From: Apophysomyces variabilis
Taxonomy: Eukaryota; Mucoromycota; Mucoromycetes; Mucorales; Mucoraceae
Reading direction: 5' to 3'
DNA length: 64,000 nucleotides
NCBI GenBank assembly: GCA_002749535.1
Contig: MZZL01000394.1
Coordinates: forward strand, 62,001 to 126,000
Shown in pieces: positions 37,978 to 50,754 of the stretch; within the stretch, counting starts at the first letter, position 1, and the number at the start of each line of letters is the position of its first letter. The notes beneath the pieces were generated by a model. It was given only the letters and a program-made list of their open reading frames with translations, did no database searches and had not been told where the DNA came from. Position numbers and translations under genes: made by a program.

Positions 37978-38170
37978 TTAGCCTATGGTCATTCCGCCTG
38001 AATAGCCAGATCCATCGTGCGTCAGGTGAAATGTGGATGGGTTCTCGTTACACCAATTGTTTACAAGTGATACGGCTTGTTTAATGATCTTTCCATTCCC
38101 AACTTAAAAGTACGAAACCAGGATGTCGAGATGTTAGATCTGACCCTCGTTTCAGATTTGATCCGGCCAT
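37978..38170 (-). CDS. Microprotein (49 aa)
   Basis: Two exons (38119-38170 and 37978-38075; intron GTTTCG...CAAG, phase 1) give MAGSNLKRGSDLTSRHPAVS, then NNWCNENPSTFHLTHDGSGY and SGGMTIG. Composition and the glycine-rich end look like a real protein; no family recognised. Divergent from the amino-acid permease, sharing a promoter region of about 300 bp. Confidence 0.4.
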
Positions 38171-38476
38171 GGCAGCACTGCATCAGTCTACAGACGAGCG
38201 TGCAATAAATGAAATGTCTTATGAAACATTCTATGGAAATTAATGAAAACGTCAACACGCGTACAAGGTTATCGACATAACAGTAAGTTCTTCTTGTGTC
38301 TGACTTTAGTTAACAATTCAGACTAAGGTTGAGACACTTCGTTTTTTATTTATTGCCACTGGATGAACGTTAAGCCGTAATTGATAACAGATCACTTTTT
38401 GTTTTCGGCATTTTTCCTTTTTTCCGCAATTGCGAGGCTGCAGAATTCATTCGTGTTTGCCGATCTATATCACAGC

Positions 38477-40935
38477 ATGGAGAAGAAAATCAAACAATTG
38501 ATGAAAAAGGATGCATCCACTAGTACGCAAAACGATAGCGCACCACCATATGGCTCTGATAATGACGGTTGCAAAGTATCAGCAAACGGACAGACGAGTA
38601 CGGAATGATCTAACAGAATCTTGTCCATGCTAAACTATATCCCTGTATAGATGAGTTTACAATTTCTTCATCTGCGGATAATCCTCCGCCATCTTTCGCA
38701 GAATCCGAATTCCATCATATTCAAAAACGTCTCTCTGACAGACGTAAAAGGAATGTACTAAAATGGTCTTCCGTGCCTTCGCGTTATCCTAACCTTGACA
38801 CGGCTTGGGAATTTGCAGGGTAAAGATCGATCCATATCATGGCTGTAATCTGAACAAAATCACAATAGTTGGGGAAGCACATATTATCTGGAATTGGAAC
38901 CAAGTGACCTTCAACAATACGCCACTACAAAACAGTCCAAAAGCCTTATTGGTCAATGGCGAGCAACTTCCATTGCAGGAAATGATCTGGTTGCCTCTGT
39001 ATTATATTCCGTTGGGCCATGTCTTATGCAAGCAGGAAAATATGGACCCATATCTATGTTTTTAGTAGTTCTTCTCATGTATCCTATGAAACGTATTATC
39101 ACAGAAGTGAGCACCTCGTTACCCCTGAATGGTGGTGAGTTCGTCTACAACACTTGGATAGTTCAGAGCGTGCCCTCTCAATTTCGACCCTAGGGACATA
39201 TAGTGCGATGCTGAACACAACTTCAAAATGGGTGGCTTCAGTTGCAGCATGTTTATGCATCCTTGATTATCTAGCTACATGTGTTGTATCGGCATCGACA
39301 GCATCTGCATATCTGGCCGCAGAAGTAACATTACCCAGCGCTATCACGCCGTTTATTATCACCATCATTATCCTGGTTGGTTTCTCGCTTATCTGCTTGC
39401 TGGGTCTCCGAGAATCATCCTCCTTAGCTCTTTCCATCTTTACGCTGCACGTCATTACAATGATTGTGGTGATAGTGACAAGTATTGTAGCTTGGGTTAA
39501 GCAAGGTAATACAATTCTTTTGCAGAATTGGAAGGAGCCAATTCCTGAGGGTACAAACCCTGTGCGTATGATATTTCAAGGATTCTGTATTGGTCTCTTG
39601 GGCGTCACTGGCATTGAGGTAGGTTCAGAGATAAATATCCAATTTTAGTAGAAGATAATTCTTATGCATCCTCCAGTCGGCGGAAAATTACATTGAAGAT
39701 ATGAGGCCTGACACGTTTCCGAAAGTAATGAACAACATGTTCGGGCTCCTTTCTGTCCTCAACACGCCCATGACTTTGCTAGTGACTGCATTGGTGCCAA
39801 TGTCCATGGTTCCCGATAATTCGTCAACAATAATCTCTCTGTTGGGCCAGTACGCTGCAGGTGGCAACCGATGGTTAAGAATATGGATTATGATTGACGC
39901 AGTCATTGTCCTGTGCGCCGGCGTATTGACAGGTCTCGTAGGTGCCGTCGGGCTTGTTCAGCGTCTGGCAAGGTAGGCTAACAATATGATTAATCAAAGT
40001 TTAGGATGTGGTAACTAAGCGCATCTGTTTATTCTTCTTAAGTGATCGTATTCTGCCAAGGTTCTTTCTGGTGCGAAATTCGTATACTGGATCCTACCAG
40101 TACATCATCATTACTTTTCTCATTCTGAATATCATATTATATTGCATTGTTGGAGGTGACACTACTTCCTTGTCAGGTGTATTTGCTGTGGCGTTCCTTA
40201 GCATCTTATCGACTTATGCCGTTGTCAACATCCTCATGAAGTACAAACGCGGGCGTTTGTTACGCATAATGAGAGTGAGTCTACCCATATCCCTCGCAAC
40301 ACTAGGCATCTTGGTCACTGGTCTCGTTGGAAACATAGTGATTGCTCCAAGCATTGCAGAGTACTTTATTATCTATTTCCTTGTGGTACTGGTCATTGTA
40401 CTGATTATGCTGAAACGTGGCTGGTTATTCCGATTGGCATATTGGCTTTTCGGAGAAATGGCTGTTGTCCATCGTCTTTTTCCGAATTTCTCACAAAAAA
40501 CACAACTATCCATTCAGCGTCAGATACAAGCGTACCGTAAGCAGCCATTCGTTTTCTTTCTCAAGACAGATGAAGCACATGTAATGAACAAGGCCATTCA
40601 GTATGTGAAAAAGAATGAAGATGCAGCTCACGTCAAATTCGTCCACATCTACAATCGGGTTGAAGATATTCCGGAGGACATGGAATTTAATCATCGTATG
40701 CTTGATGAAATTTATCCAAAGATTCAGATTGATCTGGTAAGACAAAAACAGTTAAAGAAGGACCAAACCTGACCAATGTTAGATGTTCATCCAAGGGACA
40801 TTCGATCCAGCCACGGTGGATACCATCTCGCGCCAGCTCGATATACCTAAGTCATTCATGTTTATGACATGTCCCGGCAAAGACTTTTCTCATAGATTTG
40901 GCGACTTTAACGGTGTGCGCATCATCATGTTGTGA
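38477..40935 (+). CDS. APC-superfamily amino-acid permease with soluble tail
   Basis: Plasma- or organelle-membrane transporter, probably for amino acids or polyamines. The hydrophilic N-terminus (MEKKIKQLMKKDAST) leads into SLIGQWRATSIAGNDLVASV, the first helix of this fungal APC group, then ITEVSTSLPLNGGTYSAMLN across intron 39135-39193 and SAMLNTTSKWVASVAACLCI. The conserved GLLGVTGIESAENYIEDMRP also spans an intron. Ten to twelve membrane helices in total. After the last helix about 140 soluble residues follow (FLKTDEAHVMNKAIQYVKKN, HVKFVHIYNRVEDIPEDMEF, PATVDTISRQLDIPKSF), ending GVRIIML. The tail has an alternating alpha-beta look, perhaps UspA-like. Six introns are inferred. Confidence 0.88.
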
Positions 40936-41009
40936 TCATGTTTTCATTTCATTTGTACTGCTTTTATAAACCCAAAAATTACTAGCGGTTTTTTTTTTAT
41001 TACGCACTG

Positions 41010-41458
41010 TTAGTTAATCTTCAGAAGCTCAACCTCAAAGACCAAGGTTGCATTAGGAGGAATGACACCAGGGATACCACGGGGACCGTAGGCATAATCA
41101 GGAGAGCAGATCAACTTGGCTTTTTGACCAAGAGAGAGCTGGGGAACACCTAGAACCATTGCAAGCAAATAGATGAGACGGGATCATTTACCAAACCTTC
41201 AGATATTACCTTCATCCCAACCCTTAATAACTCTTCCGACACCAATTTTGGTCACGAAGGGTTCACCGCGATCACGAGAGGAATCGAACTGAGTTCCGTT
41301 TGTCAAAGTACCAACATAATGCATGGTGACTTCGTCACCTGGCTTGGGGAATTTGTCTCCATCTCCGGGGGAAATAGTTTCAACACTTTTTAAAGGGTAT
41401 ATGTTATCGTACCGCATCTTCTTGCCTTCATATCAGCCAAAACTTACGTGACACCCAT
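41010..41458 (-). CDS. FKBP12: FKBP12 peptidyl-prolyl isomerase
   Basis: Cytosolic proline isomerase and receptor of FK506 and rapamycin; drug complexes inhibit calcineurin or TOR. Three exons encode [81 protein letters not shown] and [20 protein letters not shown], about 108 aa. Ligand-pocket residues (the F-DSS-D region, VI-W of VIKGW, Y of DYAYG) are intact. Splice phases agree (GAAG|GT). Confidence 0.97.
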
Positions 41459-42473
41459 GATAATTACAAAGAATAAGGGAAAAGAACAGTACGCGCGTCG
41501 ACTGGAGAAAAAATATACTAATTTTTAGAACTCAGAAAAATGAAGTCATGTACAGGCTGTTACCGTAAATGATTGGATCGGACTTAAAAATCTGTTGAAG
41601 GGTAAGGGGTGCAAACTAAAGTCTGGGACTTTACATAATTATTAAAATTGGCGTGAATTTAGGTTAACTCGAGCGAGGGTGGCGGGAAAAGAGCTTGTAG
41701 AGTTTTCCTTTGCTTTACTTGTCTTAACACACTTTTTACTCTTAGCTGGGAAACCCGTTGACTTTATTATGTGAAAGTTTTATCTATTATTTTTATTGCT
41801 AGCGGGCCTCCCCGAGGCTCCGCTGCTTTCATTAAAGCTACAAACGGCACAGGCAAAAGGGGCCCCGAATCTCCGTGACTTTCCTGTCCGGTTGGCCGAC
41901 GCAGCTTGGGTAATCTGGCGCGAGCCAAACTAACGCCAAAACTGCGTGACTCCGGATCAGCCGTCCCACTTCAAAACGGCGAATCGTTCGGACGTCTTGC
42001 TCCGGCTGGTGTACTCGATCTCTGTGATCTACTGTTAAAACAGGTTTTAGGCTCGGTGCGCCTAGTCCATGAAATCCTGTCGCACTACCTGAACGCTGTT
42101 AGCTCGCTTCCGTGCATTGATAGCCTAACGAGATATGGTAGACTTACAGACAAATGAACGCATTCGATTGACTAGTATTATGTTTTTTTTGTCCATTGCA
42201 ACCCTCTCGGGAAATCAGTATTATCCCCGCTATTGAGTCCTTTGTCTCGCACTCATTGGTGCAGTCGATCATAGAAAGATATGTCGTTTCTCCTGCTTAA
42301 ATATCGAAATTAAGATGATGATGATGATTGTAACAGACCGTATTTTATTCATGGTGTAATAATGATTCTTAAAGCTGTTAATGGCAAGCATCTTTAACTT
42401 CAGTCAGACGACCTTAAGCTAATCTGGCAGCCTGAAAGATAAAAAAAAAAGGCATTGAGGGCTTGGCAGAAAC
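41459..42473. other. Intergenic with GC-rich island
   Basis: Most is AT-rich, but about 41790-42160 is clearly richer in G+C than its surroundings. It begins with an inverted repeat (GCGGGCCTC...GAGGCTCCGC near 41804-41825) and holds an 83-codon plus-strand open frame (from 41906) rich in Leu (LAPAGVLDLCDLLLKQVLGS). The composition shift suggests an inserted or repeated element; no family was recognised. A short ATG trinucleotide run (ATGATGATGATG) lies near 42315. Confidence 0.5.
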
Positions 42474-45400
42474 TTAACCAGTCTGCAATTTTCTTAAGTT
42501 CATGGCAAGTTCCCGGTATGCTGTTGCCTTTGATCTGTCGCGTTCTACACCAATGCCATGTTCATAACACCAGCACAACCCAAGCAAAGCAATGTCCAGT
42601 CCTGATTCGACTAAACTAAACAAAACTTCAATGCCAAAAATTGGATCAGATTGTTGGCCGGCCCAACCATTCAAGTGATACATTGCTACCATGCATTTGG
42701 CATATGTATCGGAGTTTGCAGCAACACTAAAGGCCTTAAAAGCAACCTGCCGATATTGATGTGCTTCCAACGGATTTGCTGTCATGTTCGCCAACATGTG
42801 GTTAACCCTTCCAATGGCCGAGTCTGCCTCAGAAACATAAAATCGGTTACTGACGTACTCATACCAACGTAGCGCTTGGTGCAGATTGGTCCCGATGTCC
42901 TTGTTGTAACCTTCTTCGTAATATATTCCAACCTTCATGGCAGAACCTGCATCTCCAAATATGCCTCCGGTAGAGTAATACATAAATGCGATACTGTGAT
43001 CCTGCGGTATCGAAAAAGTGTCTGTTGCTAATCCCGTACGGTAGAGATCGCCCAATTCTCGATATGCCTCCAAAGTAGGTAAAAGTGCCGCTTTTTCGTA
43101 TATGTCCAATGCTTTTCTGTACTCTTTGATGCTCCAAAAATACTTCGCTAACCTTATGCAAGCATCTCGTTCTCCCTGTTCAGAAGATAACTGCAGGTAT
43201 TTAATTGCCTCTGTGATATTGACCTTGACGCCAAATGTACCATCCATATAAATCGCTCCTAACTCATACTGCGCCCTCGCACTGTTTTCCAAAGCTCGTT
43301 CTTTACAAGACTCGTAGAGAATATTGTTGGCGTGCTCAGGAGTAATAGGATATTCAGACCCTATGTATGCTGTATATTGATTTATATGCTGAATAGTCCA
43401 CCCAGGCGATTCGTCTATTGATTGGGACATTTTATTGGCTAACAAGCAATTTGCGTGGGAGTCGGAAAAGCATAGGTATAGTCGCTGAGACTTGCTGATG
43501 AATATCTGACTTTCGAACATGACAATGTCTTTGTTATGAACGTATTTAGGGCTATAGTCAGTCCTTTCGTTGCCGTGTGGTGCGCTATGTTCAATCGTAA
43601 ACTCCGAACAACTTTCCTTGTTGGGTTCCTTTTTCAAAGGTGATATTTCTGTATCCGCGGCAGCATCTAAGGGATACCGTACAACCTTCCTATAGGTAAC
43701 AAACATTTAGCTGTTGTAGAAGTGAAGAATTTATACCATAGGATATCAAGCTCCGAATCCTTGGATTGCTCTTGAAACTTCGTGTATATGCCGGGTTGAC
43801 CTTCGAATGCTGTGCTTTGTATACTTTCGCTGGCACGAATATATTTGAAAAACTGGTTATGCGGACGGCGCGAAGAAGGCACCACTCTCAGTCGGACGAT
43901 ATCCCCATATTTCACATAAGAGCTATTTGCATCATAGCTGCCGTTCTCAACATGCTTTGGTAGAAGTCTAATAAAGCGCACACTTTGCATAGCTTGTTGA
44001 CCAGTGCGATTGTCAGCCGTTTCATTGATAGGCAAGGGTGGTTGACCATCTGTTTCTTCAGGCTGCAGAAAATGATTATGCACACACTCTTCATCGTTCT
44101 CGAGCTTGCGGAATTTCCATTGGCTTCCTACTGTTTTATACAAGGAAACACCCCACTGACAAGCGCTTCCACAGTTTCGCTCAAATTCAAGCTGTTCCTC
44201 TGTTAAACCGCTACGTGAGCAATAGACACAAATAATCTATTGTTATACATGGATTAATCACATTGTCACCTCAGAGAACGCAACATACTTCGTCTGTTAT
44301 TTTAGCTTCCACAACAGAAATCCCATAATCGCCACAAGCAGCGCGACAAAACTCCATTGCTGTAATGCTATCTGAGAACGTCCGTTCTGTAAGTTTTTCG
44401 AACAATGCCTCTGTCTAGAAATCACGGTAAGCTCGCAAATTTTTAATCTAGCGAGACATACAGGAACATGGATAGCCTGCGATACATTGTTGTGTTCTCG
44501 CTCGGAAATCTCTTTGTACGCCGAAATTTTCAACAGGTAGTTGTAGCGCACACGCTCATCTGATAAAAGCATGTTTTCGTACGTTAACTGAACCTTTTCG
44601 CGCTGTTTTCTGTCTAAAAATTCGTAAATGGGTCTTAGACCTTGATATCGAATGATAACTTGGTTTTGCTTGATCGTATTTATCCAATCATTAACGTTGT
44701 TCCACATTAGACAAATCGAATCGCCACCTTGAAGGTCGGAAGAGAGAATGTCAGATTTGGCTTATTCTCGTATACACAACCGCACCTAAAGCTGTCCACA
44801 TGTCACTGGTGGCAATCGATTCTCTGGCTGCATTCGTTACGATTTGTCGAGAGAGCTCACGTCCAGGTTTTACACCGATTTCATGCTTTTGCATTGGGAC
44901 GACATCCATATTTCCCTGTTCAGGGACTTTGACAAATTCTTTGCACTGCTTTTCGCCTCTATTGGGATTACTATGCTTGACGGAGTGTTGGTACTGATGC
45001 CTTGATGGAGTACGGAGCGCAATTCGACCTCCTACAGTACGTTGTAAATCGAGCTTCTACTCTTTAAAGAAAAGTCATACCAATTCTTATGCTGGAGGGA
45101 TAATAGTAGCCAAAACGATGAAAGACTTCTTGCAAAGCAAAGTAGGTGTCATAGTCCTGTCTTCCCACCTGCAAGGCTTCCTTTACAGCGTTCTTAAATT
45201 TTTCTGTTGGTTGAATAAATTCGTCGTATAGATGCAACTAATCGTTCAGTCAGTTTGGTTCATTTAAATTTCTCTTGCAAACCAGCCACCTCTTTATACG
45301 TCACGTATACAAAGTGGTACGCGTCGTCTTTATCATCATTTGACTTTGTATGAGCAGTACCGTGCTCTCCGTGTACATTTTTTGAGCCTAACACGAACCC

Positions 45401-47729
45401 ATCGTTTCCGGGAAAATCCTGATCTGACGCAATATCCAGGGCTGCATACTTGTCCGCATCTTTAGAGCTAATTCTATCTTTCTTGAGCTGGTCTACATTG
45501 GGTTCATCATGAAAGTCTCGTAGCATGATTGATATCAGAGGCTCTTTGTCGTTGACGAGCTCTATTGCTTGTTCCTCTGCTTGTGTGCCGTAAAAGCCTA
45601 TCGCCCTCGGAATCTCCGGAAAAGTTTTGCGAAAAGATTCCCTTTGATTATATAGTCCAAGCACTTCTAAACGTTGCTTATCCTCCAATAAATCGTACAT
45701 CGGCTTCAATGCTTTAAAATGAACACGCTGTTGACAAGTTTTAACAGATTCGATCCATTCGTGCAGCGCTGTAAATACAGAAGCTCCACCTATTGGCACA
45801 ACAATAGGTAAGTGACTACAGTTGCTGTTTCGGAGTTTAGCTTCTATACCTATTGTATGGATATTCACGCTGATATCAATTATAGGTTTGTCTTTTAGAC
45901 TGTCGACTAATCTTTGCGCTGCTTTTATTCCATCTTCAACTGACCATGGACCAATCGGATCATGGAGATTGGCTTCACATACTATCCGACCGCCTAACGC
46001 AAAACTATTATAAGAGTTGGTCACGAAATGCTGACAGGTTACCAAGTGATATGGACGAGGGATAATAATATCCGAAATGCTTAAACACTTCTTCGAGTCC
46101 TTCGTACTTGTCTTGATCGGTTTTCATGCTCAGTGCCTGTGTTACCGCTTTTCTGAAGCTATCGGCAGCCTTGGTATACTGTGGGTCAAAATCTAACTAT
46201 TGCATGTAGAAAGAGAAATGAATCAGTAGGATAGACAACATTTCCTTTAGTTTTCTGCATAAGTGATTCAAGCAATATAACTAACGAATCCGAACTAAAA
46301 CCGAAACTAGGTGATATGTGTTGCTTAATGCAGTTTGCCTCCCCGGTACCATTTCTTTGTCTTTGATTAGATTTCTCACCTCTCCGTACACAACATACAT
46401 AGCAAAATACTTCACTGCGCGTGTAGAAGGCTGCAATTCACCAGCGTTCAAGCGCGAATGGTGTTCTGCTGCTGCTTGAGTAAACCCATCAACCGTATCC
46501 GAATTATCGTTGAAATTCAAAGGGAGAAAAGCATGCGTTTCCATGTTTGATCCGAGAACCGCATGGCGTACCATACACTCGAGGCGTGGCTTTCCTCCAA
46601 CAGTTACAGGTCTGATAAGTTTGCTGATATCACGTTCGTTTGCCAATTCCACCACGTCCACCCCAGATGTTTTCCCGTCGAAAAACACGCCATTTGCCAC
46701 GCCAACCTTCATCCGCTTGTTCGCTACGCATATCAATGCATTTTCTGAGCTAATATTGGCTTCAGGCAAATGATCATATATGTGGTGATAATTTCTGTAC
46801 ACACGCTGTATCTCTAAACTGACATCATCTTTGAGCAGCTCATATATTGGATTAATATCGAGTGGAGTGATAAGGATCTGACGGTTTTCTGTGCTAGCCA
46901 ACCATCCGTCAATATCACGATCGTTGTAGAGAAGACTGAGATCGCCACCTGCAATAACCGGGTTTGTTACTAAACCCTTATAGCCGTCCTTTAGTTCTCA
47001 CCAGAAGCTTCCCAGTACAGGTCTTTAGCGAACACCTCTTCGATAACCTGCTTCTGACTTCCCGTCAAAGCTTTGGTACATCGGTACGTAAATTTGCCAC
47101 CTTACACAACTTGAGTTTATTGCTTGTCTGTATGTGTGCTTACCAGTCATAATCCAATATGGGTAAAAATAACCAAATAAACTAAAGACTTTCTGCAATC
47201 TGGTATATTTTTCCCTGTCACTCGGTGCTTTCAATGCATGAGATATCGCATATTCAAGTTCTGTTGTTGCCCTCAAAGTGTTGGAAGGGAAAAACACCTA
47301 TTGAATCATTTAAATAACCACCAACAAAATACGTTTATATGGCTTACATGTTTCCGAGGTACCCAAAGTTCCCACTCCTTTACATCACTTTGACTATTGC
47401 TAATCTCGCTTTTCACAGCTGCTGCAGCCGAGGTTTTAAATCCTTGGGTTCCCGGTAACGGTAGTTTTTGCGGCTCATACCAGCCCTCGTCTGGCGTTAT
47501 TAACCTGAGATCCTTAGCGCCAACAAAACCGGTGGAAAGCTGGAACGCGCCACTGGGATAAAACTGAATGTTTGCAACATTACGTATTTCTACTGCTTCC
47601 TTTTCAGCTTGCTTCCCATTTGCATAAACTCCGCATAGCTGGATGTCGAAGCCATCCTTTGAAAAAGGAAACTATATTAACATTGTCACTATATTGTAGG
47701 TTTCTTACAATGAGTCTGTTCTGTTCCAT
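42474..47729 (-). CDS. Triple-MACPF, zinc-finger, Sel1-repeat fusion protein
   Basis: Reading splice sites shows one gene of about 15 exons, roughly 1,500 aa. Start MEQNRLI at 47729, then DGFDIQLCGVYANGKQAE. MACPF signatures [FY]-G-x-x-Y-x6-GG occur three times: FGYFYPYWIMTGG, FGYYYPSSISLGG and FGYYYPSSIRIGG. Each is followed by a GG(D/A)S-type motif and W(I/L)xS...PIYELL helices (DGWLAS, HEWIES, NDWINT). Units are joined by in-phase introns, e.g. YVVYGE|LDFDPQY (donor GTGAGA) and YVTYKE|LHLYDEF (donor GTGGCT). After unit 3 comes TEALFEKLTERTFSDSITAM, CVYCSR, SACQW and WKFRKLENDEECVHNH, which resemble a FAR1/FLYWCH-type (WRKY-GCM1) zinc finger. Then beta-rich segments, and Sel1 repeats (ARAQYELGAIYMDGTFG, AYRELGDLYRTGL, LLGLCWCYEHGIGVERD). 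No signal peptide seen, so probably intracellular. Separate genes remain possible if the linking introns are wrong. Confidence 0.72.
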
Positions 47730-49491
47730 GGATATTTTTTTTCCTTTTCAGAAAGAAGTTGGCTTAGGTCCTTGGGCTTTTCGCGTTATTTATTAATTCG
47801 GACTTTAGAGCTTAAATTTAAGTTCTGGAAGATGTTCAAGGCCTGACATCCTTTTTTGGCAGGGCCAGGTGTGGTATGTAAATCATGCCTGTTAGTAGTA
47901 TAGTTATATGGCACGCTCTGCACGCTGTCTCGATCAGCATAGCTGCTAGCAGAACGGGGCATGTCAGCGATGAAAGCGACAGTTATCAGCAAAACCTTGT
48001 TGAGGTTTGTTTGTAACCAACGTGATTCAAATGTTACAGGACACAGATAACACACTAAGAATTCTAACATTCTCACTAGGTAACAATAGAATCTTAAGCT
48101 AACTTTATACCCTATCATATCAAAAAGCTAAAACTTTGTTACTAGGATGTTTAAACTTGCCCGGATGATTTACAAAGAATATCAGCTCTTCCTCATGGGC
48201 GTAGAAACCTGAAATTTATTTGCCAAGTGGCACTAGTAGATAAGATGTTGATTAAGTAGCTGTTGCTGTGAACGCAAAACAAGTCTTAGTTGCTTACTTT
48301 GACTGCAATGTACTAACAATATTACCTTGGAAACAGTACAAAGCTTCGGTATTCAGAGAACAAACGAGGGCTTGTTCTACTGCGCAAAAGCTATCTTCTG
48401 CACAGACTGAATAAGAAAGTATAGGGTACTACGAAGATTTGATTTTTCAATAAATCTCAGTCGAGAAACTACCATAGTAGTACAGTGATATTGGGAAGAT
48501 CGCACCTACCCAGGACCTAAGCAGGCGAATTTGGTTTGGTTGACTCATTCGATCCCAAATTCCGGTTTTCGCTGCCCTTTTAACATCACATTATCCAATC
48601 GCATCTCTTATCAGCCCAGTAGCAAAGACGGAACCTAGCTTATGTTCATTAAGTAGGCGTCACATTTTCCTGCGGCAGAACCCTGGTTGGTTTAGGTCTT
48701 CCTGTACCTGGCAGTTCCAATGTGATCGGGTCCGTGGTCCCAGACAGTGGTTTGTGGCCCATATGTTTACAAAGCAACTTTTCTGCTGAAACGCTGTGTA
48801 ATCTCGCACGGTGGCCGCATTTGTGGCACCAATTGCAGTAACGAGGCATACTAGTCCATGTCGTCTACAATGCCTTTTTCTTTCCATCCTTTTCCCATGC
48901 ATCGCGATTTCTTGTCTGTAAAAATGGCAGGAACCGTGTACCGCGTAAAGACTGTAAAGTTTATATGAAGCGACTTACATGAGAAACGATGAAATCTGCA
49001 TTAGAAAAAAGGATAAGAAGACCACGATTACATTATCATCCTACAAACAAACTATAACCTTTTCTGAGGGCAAACCCATAAATTATTTCTTGCAGGAACA
49101 TGGTAATATGAGCCGTAGTAGATTCACAGCATGCCTGTAAGAGGAAAATGACAGTTCTGCCATTTTGACCTATGCTCTTAAATTATCAACGCAAGCCATA
49201 CGCGTAGCTGGAATGGTATTAAATCGGGGTTTGTGATTATGGCAGATAACACTAGGTCTTATAAAAGCAACGCCTAAAACAGAAAAAAAGAATAGGCTTC
49301 AATGCGTTTACAAGGTAAGCAGTATCTGGTTACAGAGCTAGATTTTCGGTAGCAGACATTGTCAAATTATTCGCCTCAGAGAATTTTCAAGCAGCGCTAG
49401 GATATCTGGGCATGGCGCGAATCCGACAGGCTAGGGATGCCCAAATACGAATTCCGAAACACCAAGAAAGATTAAAGCTTCATCAAATCGA
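47730..49491. other. Intergenic with coding-like relics
   Basis: No intact gene. At 47786-48000 (minus) an open frame includes a hydrophobic, signal-like KVLLITVAFIADM followed by a polar tail, without a clear start. At 48649-48960 (minus) a zinc-knuckle-like stretch (RYCNWCHKCGHRARLH) is preceded in frame by a TAG, suggesting a decayed retroelement-type gene. Confidence 0.45.
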
Positions 49492-50508
49492 ATGTCGCGT
49501 GTGTCCTTGAAAAATCCTCTTGCATCGCTGGAACAATTGGAAAACACACCATCGCGTCGTGATGGTATTTCTGAGGAACTCGAGGAAGACTTGCGATGCT
49601 TTGGTAGCGAATTGATCCAAAGCGCAGGAATCCTGTTGAAGCTGCAAGTTCAAACTTTCGCCCAGGGTACTATTACTAAAACGCATTTAGACCACAGGTT
49701 GTAATGGCCTCTGCCCAAGTCTTGTTCCAACGATTCTTTTATATGGCTAGTCTAAAGTCATTTGGCATTGTGGTAGGTGACTTTTAGGATGAAAAAAAAA
49801 GCTTTCATAGATTATAACAGCATGGTTAGGAGATTGGCATGGGGGCGCTCTTTCTTGCTTCTAAGGTCGAAGAATCAGCTGCACGTATGACATATCTAGT
49901 GACAGTGTATGATTATCTTTTGAGACGTGTCCGAGATCAACCAACATATCCTCCGTTAGATTCTTTCTCTCAGGTAATGAATTATGACGGAATGCGTCAT
50001 AACCACCAGTACTTACGTGATCATAGAGGGCTTACGATATGAAGAACGAGCTAATAGCTGCTGAGATGCATATTTTAAAGCAGCTTGGTTTTAATGTTCA
50101 TGTTCAACTGCCTTATGGGTTGATGATCAATTATTTGCGTATTCTTGATCTAGAAGACCATGAAAAAGTAGCAAGTAGAGCATGGAATTATTTGAATGAC
50201 GGGTAAGATTCAAGCTTGAGTGCAACGCCTACTTACATCTATCTAATCTCACCGATAGCCTGAGGACGAACATATATGCTACACACCCACCAAATACAAT
50301 TGCATGTGCTGCTATCTGGCTGGCGTGTCGAGATGAACAAATTAAGCTGCCTATTACTGCTGGAAATGCATGGTGGTTGCTGTTTGATGCTGATGAAGTT
50401 GACTTCAAAAATGCAGCTGGGCAGATACGACGATTGTACTACCGTAACTTGGATCGTAAAAGGCTTCCGCTTTATGCAAGCGAAATGGATGCTTGGTTAT
50501 CTCGTTAA
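49492..50508 (+). CDS. Cyclin L (CDK10/11 partner)
   Basis: Nuclear cyclin linked to CDK11-type kinases, transcription and splicing. The start MSRVSLKNPLASLEQLENTP leads to DGISEELEEDLRCFGSELIQ and AGILLKLQ, the cyclin-L entry. The first cyclin fold is spread over exons (VVMASAQVLFQRFFYMASLK, GALFLASKVEESAARM, AAEMHILKQLGFNVHVQLPY) and the second over NIYATHPPNTIACAAIWLAC. It ends DAWLSR with no Arg/Ser-rich tail, so it is shorter (about 290 aa) than animal cyclin L. Four introns, e.g. after KLQ and after FGIV. Confidence 0.88.
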
Positions 50509-50754
50509 ACGTAGAACATAGAAAACAACAAGACCCGGACTCTTCATACAATTGCAAATTTTCCTTTGTATACACATATTATCGTCATATGCATTACACT
50601 TACACTCTAGCACTCATTTGAACGGACATGTTCACGCATCTATACATCCCATATCTATTCCGCACGTGCATGCACAATGTTGCTGATTTGTTGATTCCAT
50701 ACTTTTTATTGCGATAGAAAAGTACGTTTGAATTACAGCAAGAAACAGAAAATA

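Noticed and set aside
45260..46260. Middle MACPF unit as a gene of its own starting at ATG 46260
   Set aside because: It would lack the N-terminal part, and a canonical GTGAGA donor in the previous unit joins it in phase, so one gene is preferred.
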